From contig BSBN01001687.1 of NCBI GenBank assembly GCA_027924645.1, forward strand, positions 6,510,001 through 6,574,000: a DNA stretch of 64,000 nucleotides, in the 5' to 3' direction. Origin of the DNA: Cunninghamia lanceolata. Its lineage: Eukaryota > Streptophyta > Pinopsida > Cupressales > Cupressaceae. The position numbers were made by a program, and so were the translations under genes. A model generated the notes under the pieces. It was not told the DNA's origin. It did no database searches and was given only the letters and a program-made list of their open reading frames with translations. Shown piece by piece: positions 12,722 through 23,198 of this stretch; the stretch's first letter is position 1; every line of letters starts with the position of its first letter.

Positions 12722-14971
12722 ACAATTTTTTTTTATTGATAATTTGTTGCCCGCATAACAACAAATATATTAAAAAATTAGGTAAAAAAGTGCTAGGCTT
12801 GCTATATGAATGCTTACATGGATGATATGAGAATAAAAGTAGATTATTTAATTGTTGTGGGGAAAGGAGGTCCTCGTATTGGTTGATGAAGTAGGAGAAA
12901 GTTTCCATATTGTTTCTCCTTATCCCTTTTCTATATAGCACCATTGTTCTTGTTCACTGTTGCCGCATCAAAAACCTTAGCGATCATACCATGCTTGGGC
13001 CTGTTATTGAAGTTGGAAATAGCTTCGAAGGCTACAGTCTGCATGTTATCCATGATGTAGTTGGTTGCCATTATCTTCCCGTAGTTTTTCCTTCCCAGAA
13101 TGAGGATAGTGTTCATGAGGAATTCTTTGTAGATATATCATCATGAATGTGGTTGCCATCGAACTTCTCGGAGCCTATCACCTTATAAATGGCTTCCGCC
13201 ACCTCATCTGCATCGGCCTTAAAAAGGTGCCTGATCTAATCCTTCAGATCCTCCACTGGTTCTTCCTCTTGATCTTCTTCATCTTCTTCATCTCCTTCCT
13301 CATCCTCTGCTCATTCATCCACCTCCTCCTCTTCATCCTCTTTTTTGTCATCCTTAGGTTGCCTTGATTGGCAAATGCAAACATACTCTATTTCCATTCT
13401 ACGGGCCATTGTTTTTCTTAATCTTGGGCTTGCTTGTAAAATCATCTCTTATGGCGATTTAATGAAGTTTCCCAAAGCTCTATCTGGACTATGGCAGACC
13501 CATGTGATGTTTTGTACCTTAGACTCTTTGGATATCATCTTCATGTCGGCGTTCCTTTATCCTCCCTTGAGGCAATTGCTAACATATCTATGATTGTTTG
13601 CAATTCTTTCAAAAAGCATTCCTTTTTTTTCCTTTTGATTGACTTATAATTCCGTCCACAATCTTCGCTCAAAATCTTGGATTCAAATTTCTCTTATCCA
13701 CAATAGAAGCGCTTTCTTCCTTCTTGAGATGAAATTTGGTTTGTCTGGCCGAGAGCGACCATGAGGACAGATGTTCTATTTGCATTTTTGGATAAAATGT
13801 TGGATTAAGGGGTTGTGTGCCCCTTAATAGAAGGTTTAATTTGTAGAGGTGCGGGGAGCACCACTGGTGGTGTCCCTTAGGAAGTCCCTGATTTTAACCC
13901 CTTTTATATAGTTTCCCATCGATAATGTGGTGTCCTTTGGTGAGGAAGGCCTAATCTTGTCTGATCCCGCGTCTAGATTTCCTTGTGTCTTGTCAACTTG
14001 GGATTATGGCTTATGAGCAAAGATTTTTTAGGGCATGCATTCCTGGGGATAAGGTTGAGTTGGCAAGGGTAATGTTGTCTCCTCACTTGCATGACTTGGT
14101 TTGGCCACTATTCTGTCGTCCTTGCTTCCTACTTCAGAGATTTTTTGGTGTCAATCTTACCCTCAGTGCCTGGACTATTCACCTGAGATTGGATATTTCA
14201 ATTTTCTCCATTGCTCATTTCTGGAAGATCGTTGTTAGTGTTTTTTCCCCCTAAAATAGGGATTTCTGGTTTGTTCGGGCCTACTCCCTCTCTCCCTTTT
14301 CTAGGGCATCGTTCAAGCGAATGATATCGGCTTCTACATTCTAAACAAAAAAATCTTCGTTCTTCTATCTCTAACTTTTGAGTCCATCAACACTCTTTCG
14401 AGCACAAAATTAATTCCTCCGGAAAACTTTTTATCACTGCCACTTGTATTCTTGCATACAGGTAGGAATCTTTGTCTAGAAGATCTATGTCTATGCCCAT
14501 TAAAGTTCCAAGAGAATCAATCTTTGCTAGGGAGTCCTTTGTCTAGAATTCCAGGGGTAAGTTGTCTAGTTGAATCCATTTAGGTTCATCATAAGGTTCG
14601 TAGCTCGTGGGATCGAAATTAGGCACCCATTTACTCATGTTACACAGAGGTGTATCTTCCCTATGCCAAGTTTTTCCCTTTAAGATCTTGTATCTATCAT
14701 CTTCTAAGAGGAACGCAACAATGAATAAGCCCTTGGGTAGGAATTTTAGTACGCATTGAGCCCGCCATGTCCCCTCTATCCACTTTCTTATTTGTTCCCT
14801 ACTTAATTTTGGTCCTTTGAAGCGACATATTATTGATGTGTTCAGTAGCATGTCAATCTCTTCTACACATTCTTTGGAAATGTCTACTAAATGGATTGTT
14901 GGGGGGATTTATTCCTTCAATTTTGTTTCACTACTTTCCTTCACTGTATTTGTTGCTTGGACATCCACCAT
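12722..14971 (-). pseudogene. Retroposed LINE-ORF1-like pseudogene (DUF4283 plus CCHC knuckle, poly(A) tail)
   Basis: On the minus strand a start codon at 14971 opens a frame with the features of the DUF4283 nucleic-acid-binding module of plant LINE ORF1 proteins: GLFIVAFLLEDDRYKIL, then KWVPNFDP, then IQLDNLPLEF, then SLGTLMGIDIDLLDKDS and YARIQVAV. It is followed by a zinc knuckle CLECRSRYHSLERC (14347-14306, C-X2-C-X4-H-X4-C). Two nonsense codons break it, a TAA near 14914 and a TAG near 14542 where the family usually has Trp. Beyond the knuckle the strand is decayed, with an acidic stretch (DDKKEDEEEEVDE) near 13350-13310. At 12734-12726 it ends in nine A residues preceded by ATCAAT, as at the end of a reverse-transcribed transcript. 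Assigning everything from 14290 to 12722 to the same retroposon is inference. The DUF4283/knuckle core is clear. Confidence 0.7.
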
Positions 14972-15039
14972 CTTGTTGCAGAAAATAGTGCAAAATAATT
15001 GTTAGATGTATCTGCTTGAGGACATTTGTTATATTGCTT

Positions 15040-15420
15040 AGGACCTATATGTATTCAAAAGTTTGCCTTCATGCCAATATTTAATGCATTGATGCAAAAT
15101 AGATGGAACCGTTCTCATAACATGCATGTCATGGACACCCAAGAAATATATTATAATTCATTTTTTTAGACATCACATGGAACAATGTGTCTAACTGATG
15201 TGGTCCGGCTTGAATTGGAAAAATAATAATACCCAAACAAGATCTAGGCATATTATAAATCCTTTGATAGTAAGATTGGATGGGTGTATGATAGACAAAT
15301 ATACTTCCAATTGGTATAAAAATTCTTAGCAAATATGTTAAGGATAGATCCATTATCAACTAAGGATCCTTTAATGATTGCTTCATCTCATTTGACCATG
15401 ATATGCAAAGGTAATGAGTC
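15040..15420 (-). pseudogene. Ty3/gypsy aspartic protease remnant
   Basis: The minus strand encodes pieces of a plant Ty3 retropepsin: LVDNGS (15364-15347, the active-site loop in the form often seen in Tat/Athila-type elements), then IIFPIQAGPHQLDTLFHV, MNYNIFLG, then TVPSILHQCIKYWHEGKLL. The active-site loop lies in a different frame from the middle part, and the last block is in a third frame, consistent with small deletions. Only the 76-codon middle block (15359-15129) remains open. The protease would cleave a Gag-Pol polyprotein in a retrotransposon particle. This copy cannot make one. It lies upstream of, and in the same orientation as, the ORF1-like pseudogene, with no evidence that the two belong together. 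Confidence 0.7.
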
Positions 15421-17890
15421 CTTAAGAACTTTCTTAGGTGGAGTTTATCTATCCTTAAAAGATATATCATGACTATCCATATGGCCAATATATTCAATCA
15501 AAGATGTAACTGATTGTGGATCAATATTGGATTCAACTTGTATTTTTCTAGGGCTTTATACATAATATCTTGATAAAAAGGTATTGTACATGCTAAGTTC
15601 CATAGAGATATTTTAGTTTGAGCAATTTATATTTATTGAATTATATCGTACTCCTTTCTTTTAAATGTTAAATCTTGAGGTCTGGGAGGTAAACTAAGTG
15701 CACTAATAGATATGATAGGTGATGGTAAAATAACATCTTGCCCTCTTTCTAACCTCTGATGGGTGTGCTCCACAAGATTATAATCATATGAATCAAGGGT
15801 GACATGAAACCTAGGTGTAGGAGACACATAAGCCATATTAATAAATGAATTACGACTAAAAGATACGCTAGAAGGGGCCATCTCTAAGCCCATGCCATCC
15901 TCATGTCAATTAGCCCTAGAAAAATATGCAATGAAAGTATTGGATAAACTAGAAAAAGAAGTGTAGAACAAGCAAGATGAATCAAACCATTCTAAAGCTT
16001 TACCACATAAATATAATCTAAACTAACTAATCAACACCGTATCATCTACGTGCATATTATTAGCAATCAAAAATAATTTCACATATAAGGATGCATCACT
16101 AGACCCATTGTAATCATCATGTAAAAGTTCCTCGCTAAGGCTCATATTATCATCATGCAGTGTTGGAGAAAGCAAGGAAGTATCAATAAAATTAAAATGA
16201 GAGGCCAATAAAGTATCATCAAAGCATAAGCTATTGTCATGTGAAAGAAGGTAATGTGAAGGACAAGTATCCATAGATGCAACATGGGATGTGAAAGAAT
16301 GATTATCAATATGCTCATCACCACGTATGAAAGAAGGTAATTTTTTTAAAGCACATGAATTTATGGAACTATCATGAGACGTAAGAGAAATAATATCACT
16401 AGGTACACTAATGTAATGCATAGTTAAATCACATGATGGATCATTATCGGTTTGGACTTTGATCATTTGTTCCCCAAGGAGAGGGCTGGTAGGGGAAAGA
16501 TCAAACCATTGCCCAAAGGAGTAGCAAGTTCATTGGAATGATATTGGGTTGGCTATATGAATTGAACTTAGTACATGATTGTCTTTATTACAAGGCATGG
16601 GATAATCTTGGAATGTGTGAACAAATGAGCTAAGCATATCTAAAAACATAGGATAGACACTAATCAACTCAAGGAAAGAGGAGAAAGATAGTACATGATA
16701 TAATGTAACACCTCTATAAAAGGCACATGCATATCCATAGTATAAAACTTTGTAAGTGTATCAGGCATAGATGTGTCATATGATTTGAAATATATAGACA
16801 TGACATAATTTGAAATAAATAAATGTAAATCATCCATGAAGAAAACCTTAATATATGTCATAATGATAGACTAGGGTGGGAAGGTAGGATAAAAGAAGAC
16901 TCACAATGTACAACTAAACCCTAATCCAAAGATATAAGAAAATAAAGATCAAATCCAAGTCATAAGGCTAAAAATATGAGAAAAATAGAATAATATTAGC
17001 ACTAAAAATGTGAATTAGAAATCATAAAAGAAGGTTGGGAAGTGTAGGATTGGACGGTTTCACAAAACATGTAAAAGAAAAAACAACTTTACTTATGTGT
17101 AACTAGGCTAATCCAATGAAATACATACACCTATGTACAAATCAGCATAGGTTAATAAAGGGGGTAGTTGATATTGATATTTTGAATAATTTACAACAAC
17201 TAATAAAAATAAATGGAAATGATCATACTTATATTGATAACTGAAGATGGCTTTATGACTGATGTGGATTTGAATCTAAGGTGTCTCACTATCATGAATA
17301 ATAGATATCATATTGGTAATCATCTTGAAATAAAAAATATTATCATGCCACTAGGCAGGGGCCAATTTGGGACCACAAACTTGTCTTATGTGATTTGCAA
17401 TATGCTTTTCTTTACTTCCCCTAATATATGGCAATTTGCTTTGTTCTTCATGAATATATAAGGACTTGGTGGTATTTAGAAATATCTTTTAAGGGTTGTT
17501 GATTAGTCATAGGGAGTCAAGTTCTCCTAAATCAACCCTAAAAAATTGAACAATAATTGAAAATAATAATCTTCAATCATGCAAGTGCTTCTAGAATGAT
17601 TATATAGAGCTAGATTCTTTTTAGAGAACCAATTGAAGTGTGTAAATGTAAATGATATTTAAATTATTGCTTGATTTCAAGATGGTTAGAATAAATGCAT
17701 TGAATGCCTTTAAATACAAGAACATAGTAACATATCACAAAAACTTGTGTTTAATTGGCCATAGGTAGGAAGGGTAAAGGTGGGAAGTCAATTATATTTG
17801 GAATTTTTTTTATAATTTAGACAAAACAAGTTCATAACCACAAGGATGACCTCACAATTGTGAACTAGTCATGAGATAAAAAAGCGGCCA
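15421..17890 (-). other. Degenerate, probably retroelement-derived DNA
   Basis: Minus-strand open frames at 15893-15633 and 16466-16023 lie upstream of, and in the same orientation as, the protease remnant. They could be the decayed gag or leader of the same Ty3 element, but no capsid motif or zinc knuckle is visible. The 147-residue product of 16466-16023 is rich in Ser, Asp and His with no recognised domain. From 16870 to 17890 the DNA is AT-rich and I see nothing to annotate. Confidence 0.4.
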
Positions 17891-20372
17891 AATCGGAGTT
17901 GACAACATGTGCAATGGCTATTGTCCGTATTAGCAGCTCCTCTTGGAGATGCCAGAGAAAGGATACTATTCGGCCTAGTAAAGTTCAAGTGCTTATTGTC
18001 AAAGATGGTCATAGGCCTTGATTATATGGTGGATCCTGAGCCCCATGAGGAGAGGATTGTTAGTTGGAGGAATGTTTGTTGGATTACCTTGATTATGTAC
18101 CTCTGCATTGGTGTCATGAGTAAAGGGGTTGACTTGAATGGATGGGCGGTCGATAGGACTTGGGTATGATATAATGTCCTTAGAGATAAAATTCAAACTA
18201 AAAAGGGAGCCATTATGTTTCAAATCCCAAAAAGTAGGAAGGCTAATGTGGATTGGCATGCCATGACTTAATAGGCTGTTGCTGACTGGACTGCTAGTAG
18301 GGAAGGTGGTCCACATGACAGGAATGACTAGAGGATAGACTGGCTCTATAGTAATCATCATAATTTCACCTTCGATTGCCTATGCATTAATTTCAACATG
18401 AGGTGGCGGGCATGCATCCTTTCCCTAGCAACAGAGCAAGGTGGTAAGAGCTCCTTGCGTCTGATTCATCAATACAACGCCCATCAAATCCAGCGTGTTA
18501 CTCATTGGAGTGATATGGGGTGCATAGAAGGATTTGGTAACTATTAGTCCATTTATCACTTAGATTGGTTCATTTCCTGTAGAAAAGACAAAGGCATTTA
18601 TGCAATGTATCTGTTACTATGTATGGACCACAGTGCTGCCATGGGAGGTGATATCGTTAAAATGGAGCCCTCTTCCCCCAATGAATTCAAGCTTGATCCT
18701 ACTATCTAGAATATTCTTCAGGAAGGAGGCGGCTTCCTTTCTAGAAACTTTGATTAGGCATGACAAAAATCTCTCCTGCCAATTTGCGGACTCCTGGGAC
18801 AATAGAAAGGTTCACCTGGGTGGTATTGGTTTTGAGGTGACTGAAGAAGTCATAAGCTAGTCTACTAGGATGTCAACCAAAGGGAGAAAGCATTGTTGCT
18901 GGAGTAGGGTGCTTGATCTGGAAAGTATGGCAGCTTTCTTCAAGGAGGGAGAATTTGTGACTAAACTTTAGGGAGGGTTCAAGTGGGAGAAACTTGACCA
19001 GGTGTGTTTGATGATTATGAAGTATTTTACATTAGAAGGGTGTTTTAAGGTTTACTTTCATTATCACTTTGCCTTGCTTAACCATTTCCACCACAGTGTC
19101 GAGATTAGCTTTCCTTTCTTCATTTTATCTTATTTGGAGAACTCCATTCGGGTGGCGAGGGAAGCCCATGCCAAGAATCCTAACACCCTGATCACCCCCC
19201 TCCATCAGGGCGTTATTTTTCATCTCCACCATTTCCATTTAGCCCTATGACCCCCCAAAACCATTAAAATCGGTGTTCTTCATGATTCCCCCCGAACCTT
19301 GTTGATGTTGGTCCTAGTACTAAGGGTGGGAAGAAATCTGTTGGTTTTCTAAAAAATGTGGTCTCCCCTTCTTGTGGCCCTGGGGATGGGCCTAGAATCA
19401 AGGAAGTCCAAGACTCCCCATTGACTGAAACTCCTATTCCTAAGGTTGGTTCTAAAACTAAAGGAACAATCACCCCAAAGAAAACCAACAAGAGCCCTAA
19501 GTCTCAGGCTACTGATGTCAAGAAGGGGGAGATCTCCTTGGGTAAGAGAGTGATGTAAATGGAAGAGGAAGGAAGATCCCAACTACATAAAAAATTAAAG
19601 GGAAGGAGGTTGTCCTTTACGAAGTGGCTGTGTTGAAATTTGTGGATTTGGATGTTGTTACTAAGCAAGGTGGAGGTGTTGACGGGTTGGGAATTGCTGG
19701 TAATTCTGTGCAGAGGGTTAGAAGGTCTAGTTGCATTGCTGGGATTCCTTTGGCCAACCCTCAAGGCATCGAGCTGTTGGGTGAGTCCAAGTTTGTGGAA
19801 GGCACCCTAGGAGAAGATGAAGGGGGCACTCTTGTGGAATCTGTGCAAGAGGAAGCGGGGACTAGCCATTTCCCTAAGATGAACACTCCATACTCAGAGG
19901 ATGAAGAGGATACTCATGATCAGGAGGAGGACAAAGGGAAGTACACCTTGTGTGAAAAATGGTTGATGAGGTTCTTGTTCTCAGGTCCAAGGTTGGGGAG
20001 TTGTAGAAGAAGTGGAGAGTGATGTCAGAGTTTACTGCCAAATCCCTGCACCGTGCTGCTACTGTCTTTTCTACTGTGAAGGAGTTTGATAACAAGAGCA
20101 AGGGCATTGGGGTTGATAGCCTTGTGGATTATGAGGGAATGCTCAAATTCCTAAGTATGGGATCAATGGCAATCCTTAACTGGTTGTTTTGTGTCTTCTA
20201 CTATTTATTTTTGTTGAAAGTCAGTTTTGTTAGGGTTTTAGGTTTCTCTATGTTATGATATTAATCTTCTGTTAAGGCACTGTTTCTCGCCTGTGTGAGG
20301 CTTTTGCTCTACCCTCTGGGTTGTTTTGTACAAGGTTCTAGACCCTTGTTTCTAGCTGACTTTATCAAAAAC
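17891..20372 (+). other. Decayed coding-like segment ending in a LINE-like 3' tail
   Basis: Base composition becomes coding-like, and plus-strand frames appear at 17909-18169, 18600-18860, 19358-19558, 19624-20022 and 20019-20258, all interrupted. The frame at 19624-20022 has an acidic stretch (SEDEEDTHDQEED), as seen in tails of LINE ORF1 proteins. The segment closes near 20372 with 'tgactttatcaaaaaca', resembling plant LINE 3' ends. No reverse transcriptase or endonuclease motif is visible. A 5'-deleted or internally deleted LINE copy is one reading. The protein family is not recognised. Confidence 0.35.
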
Positions 20373-20373
20373 A

Positions 20374-20940
20374 TGTGCATGGAAGTAAGTGTGAGCATAG
20401 GTGTGACAATCAAGTGAATGCGATGATTGTATAAGGGTGTGTGAACATATAAATGTGGATGACTAATATGTACATTGAAACATGTGTAATGAGGTAGGTG
20501 ATGACCTTGTGACTATGAATAGTCTTGGGATAAAAAAAGAACAAATCAAAGGTAAGTAGCTATTCTCCATACAAATAAGTTGGTATTTAAACTTGTGACC
20601 TGCATTTTATTAGTGTATGTGTCAACCAACTTTGTTCCATGGCCAATAATGATACTCAATGTAGTGGCTCACATTTATTTGAAAGTAAATGATATTTTGA
20701 CATTTTTTTATTGACCATGCATAGTATAGATGCATGCATGGACATACATGTGTATTTAATGGCTATAGGTGCATTCTATATGGAGAATAACCAATCCCAA
20801 ATCATAGTGGATAGCCTGTGTATGGAGATGACTGTGAGCATATGTGTGATAATCAAGTGGATAGGTCAAATGTATAAAAATATGCGAGTATATAAATGTG
20901 GATAAGTGGTAGGTGCATTGAAACATTTGTAATGAGGTAA
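20374..20940. repeat. Two dispersed direct repeats of ~115 bp
   Basis: The segments near 20374-20490 and 20818-20937 share the order 'gtgtgacaatcaagtg / gtgtgataatcaagtg', 'atataaatgtggat' and 'gcattgaaaca / acattgaaaca ... tgtaatgaggta'. They lie about 444 bp apart in direct orientation and are clearly diverged. No gene lies between them. Confidence 0.65.
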
Positions 20941-23163
20941 GGGGGTATCATAGGGCAAGGGACCTTTGTTACCAAAAACACAACGAGAGCACTTCGTTTC
21001 TTGTTAAAATGAATGAAACAACATTTCCATTTTTAACTGTACAGTGACGTTTCTATTCACCTGCAACGTTGCATGTTTTAAAAAAAAAGTATATTACTAT
21101 TTTTTCCTCCATTCCATATATTTCTTGATTTTTATAAAAGCTTCTTGTATACTTTGATTTTTATAAAAGCTTCTTGTATACTTTGATTTTTATAAAGCAA
21201 GTTGTTCACTATTAGTAATTTTTAAGTTTAATGAAATAGTAATTGTTTAAATTGAATATATACCTAGCACTTGCACCCATAGGAGGTTCAAGGAATTAGC
21301 CGATAGAACAACGGACGAGTTTAGAAATTTTTCCGTGTGAATTTTTTTTTTACGGCCTGAGACAATTCCAAGCACTATAATGCTCACATAAATGTTTGAA
21401 AGTCTTCCAAAACAACCAAAAATAAAATCACTAATTACAAAGCAAAAATAAAAACAAGAAGCCGCAAAATCAAAAATCAAAGGTATAAATTTCATGATTT
21501 GCTGGGATAATGGTGTTAATCATGCATAGATCATTTCATATTGCTAGAGAAAACAAATCTGTGCATTTTGTTTTGTTTTCTATAAAGTTTAGTTACTATT
21601 TAAAATAATTATTTATCAAAAATTTGTGTTGTATAATATGTAATTTAATATAGGGGTTTGAATTTTTTTTCCTATTTAGTTATGGTTTTATTAACTAATC
21701 CTTTTATATTTAATATAGATTAAGACTTTATTATTTTAAAAATATATGTAAATTTATTATTTTTAAAATATATGTAAACAACTAACCCAAAGTTTGTAGT
21801 TTTTCATTAATCAAAACATATATACAATATTATTTTAGTATACTATTTATTTTGAGATGCTTTAAAAAATATATCTAAGAGAACTAACTTTGAAAAAATA
21901 GAAAACAAAAAAATATATATTAGCATTAATCAAAACATATATACAATAGTAAACCAATCAAACATTATTTACCATAAATTTAGTAAACCAATCAAACATT
22001 TTTTATTGTAAATTTATGGCACTATAGTTTGTTAGGTTTAGAATTCACTCAACTATATAGTTTTAGAATTCATCGTCCTCACTTTTAACCAAGATTTTTG
22101 TAGAACTAAAATAAAATTAAAATTACAAGTAATTTTAATCCCTAAATTTTACTTTACGACACTCTATTTTTATATAACATGAGCCACTGAAAAAGAAATA
22201 AATTAAATTTTATTATGTAGAAAATAAAATAAAACTAGCATATCTATATCTAGAATACTTCTTCTGCGCCTCAATAAGGATATCTGTTGGCGTATTTTAG
22301 ATATATTTTTTAAATATAGATATCTATAGTAATAAAATTACTTTAATAATTTATTTTTAATTTAAATTTAAATATTTTTTAATTATTTTTGATATAATTT
22401 TGATAATATTAATAATAAATAAAATTAATATAATTATTTGTATATAAAAAATATGTTATATATTTTGAAAAATATATCTAATATTTCATTGTCGTTTTGG
22501 TAACATAGTAAGGGACTCGACCTTGCATAAAATTATATCATTTACCAATGTGTCTATGTATCAAAACACTCGGCTCAAAATAAATATAAAACTAAATCTA
22601 GATGGACAACAATCCATTATAATAATTAGAACCTATCTATAAGAAAACTGTGTCCATTTTTTTTAATTTTTAAATGGGAAATGGCAAAGGTATGCAAATT
22701 TCCCCATTACAAAGATAAACCGCTTTTCTTGGAAAGTAGCCACCTTTTCTTCGAGTAAAGATCAGATGATTTATTTATTTTTATGTTAGGATAATGAAGT
22801 CAAAGGCTCAAACTGACAATTGTGTTTGTTACATGAGATCCAACTCATATGTTGTTCTGGCAGCAATGTAACTGGTATGTATGATTCAGGATAACGTTTG
22901 ATAGGCATTTGATTCTTCATGACAATGTTTGAGAGAAGTTTGATTGCTTTCTGAACTTAGTTGCATTGATTGATTTAATTGGGGGTAATGCAGGCACAAT
23001 TGGATCTAGTGAGTTTAACTTAAGTTGGATTATGAATTCGGAGTTTGGGTGGATGTGCCTCCTTACATGGATCTAAATACAGATTTTTTTTGAGATCATT
23101 TCTTCAGGTTTCATTTAATTGTGTTTCAACCCAGTTTATATTCAGGGGATTGCACGTAATAGC
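20941..23163 (+). other. AT-rich 5' flank of the GATA gene
   Basis: About 2.2 kb of strongly AT-rich DNA precedes the GATA factor gene. It contains a 29-bp tandem repeat ('tttttataaaagcttcttg') of about 2.5 copies near 21126-21200 and several near-duplicated AT-rich phrases between 21700 and 21990. A possible splice acceptor 'tatattcag' at 23145 could end a 5' UTR intron, but the transcription start and promoter cannot be placed from sequence alone. Confidence 0.45.
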
Positions 23164-23198
23164 ATGAGGAATCTGCGAGGATGAACTATGAACCATGA
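23164..23198 (+). promoter_or_regulatory. Two overlapping upstream ORFs before the GATA start codon
   Basis: Upstream frame 1 (23164-23184) encodes six residues then TGA. Upstream frame 2 starts within its last codons (23181) and encodes five residues. The TGA of frame 2 (23196-23198) overlaps the main ATG at 23195-23197 as ATGA. Such a start-stop overlap can lower translation or allow reinitiation at the main start. That effect is inferred, and it matters only if the transcript begins upstream of 23164. Confidence 0.45.

Noticed and set aside
13143..13593. Plus-strand frames with Leu/Phe/Ser-rich products
   Set aside because: They are the antisense of the acidic Glu/Asp stretch and adjoining text of the minus-strand ORF1-like pseudogene.
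16023..16466. 147-codon minus-strand frame as a Gag protein
   Set aside because: Right orientation relative to the Ty3 protease remnant, but no capsid motif and no zinc knuckle. Left as unassigned DNA.
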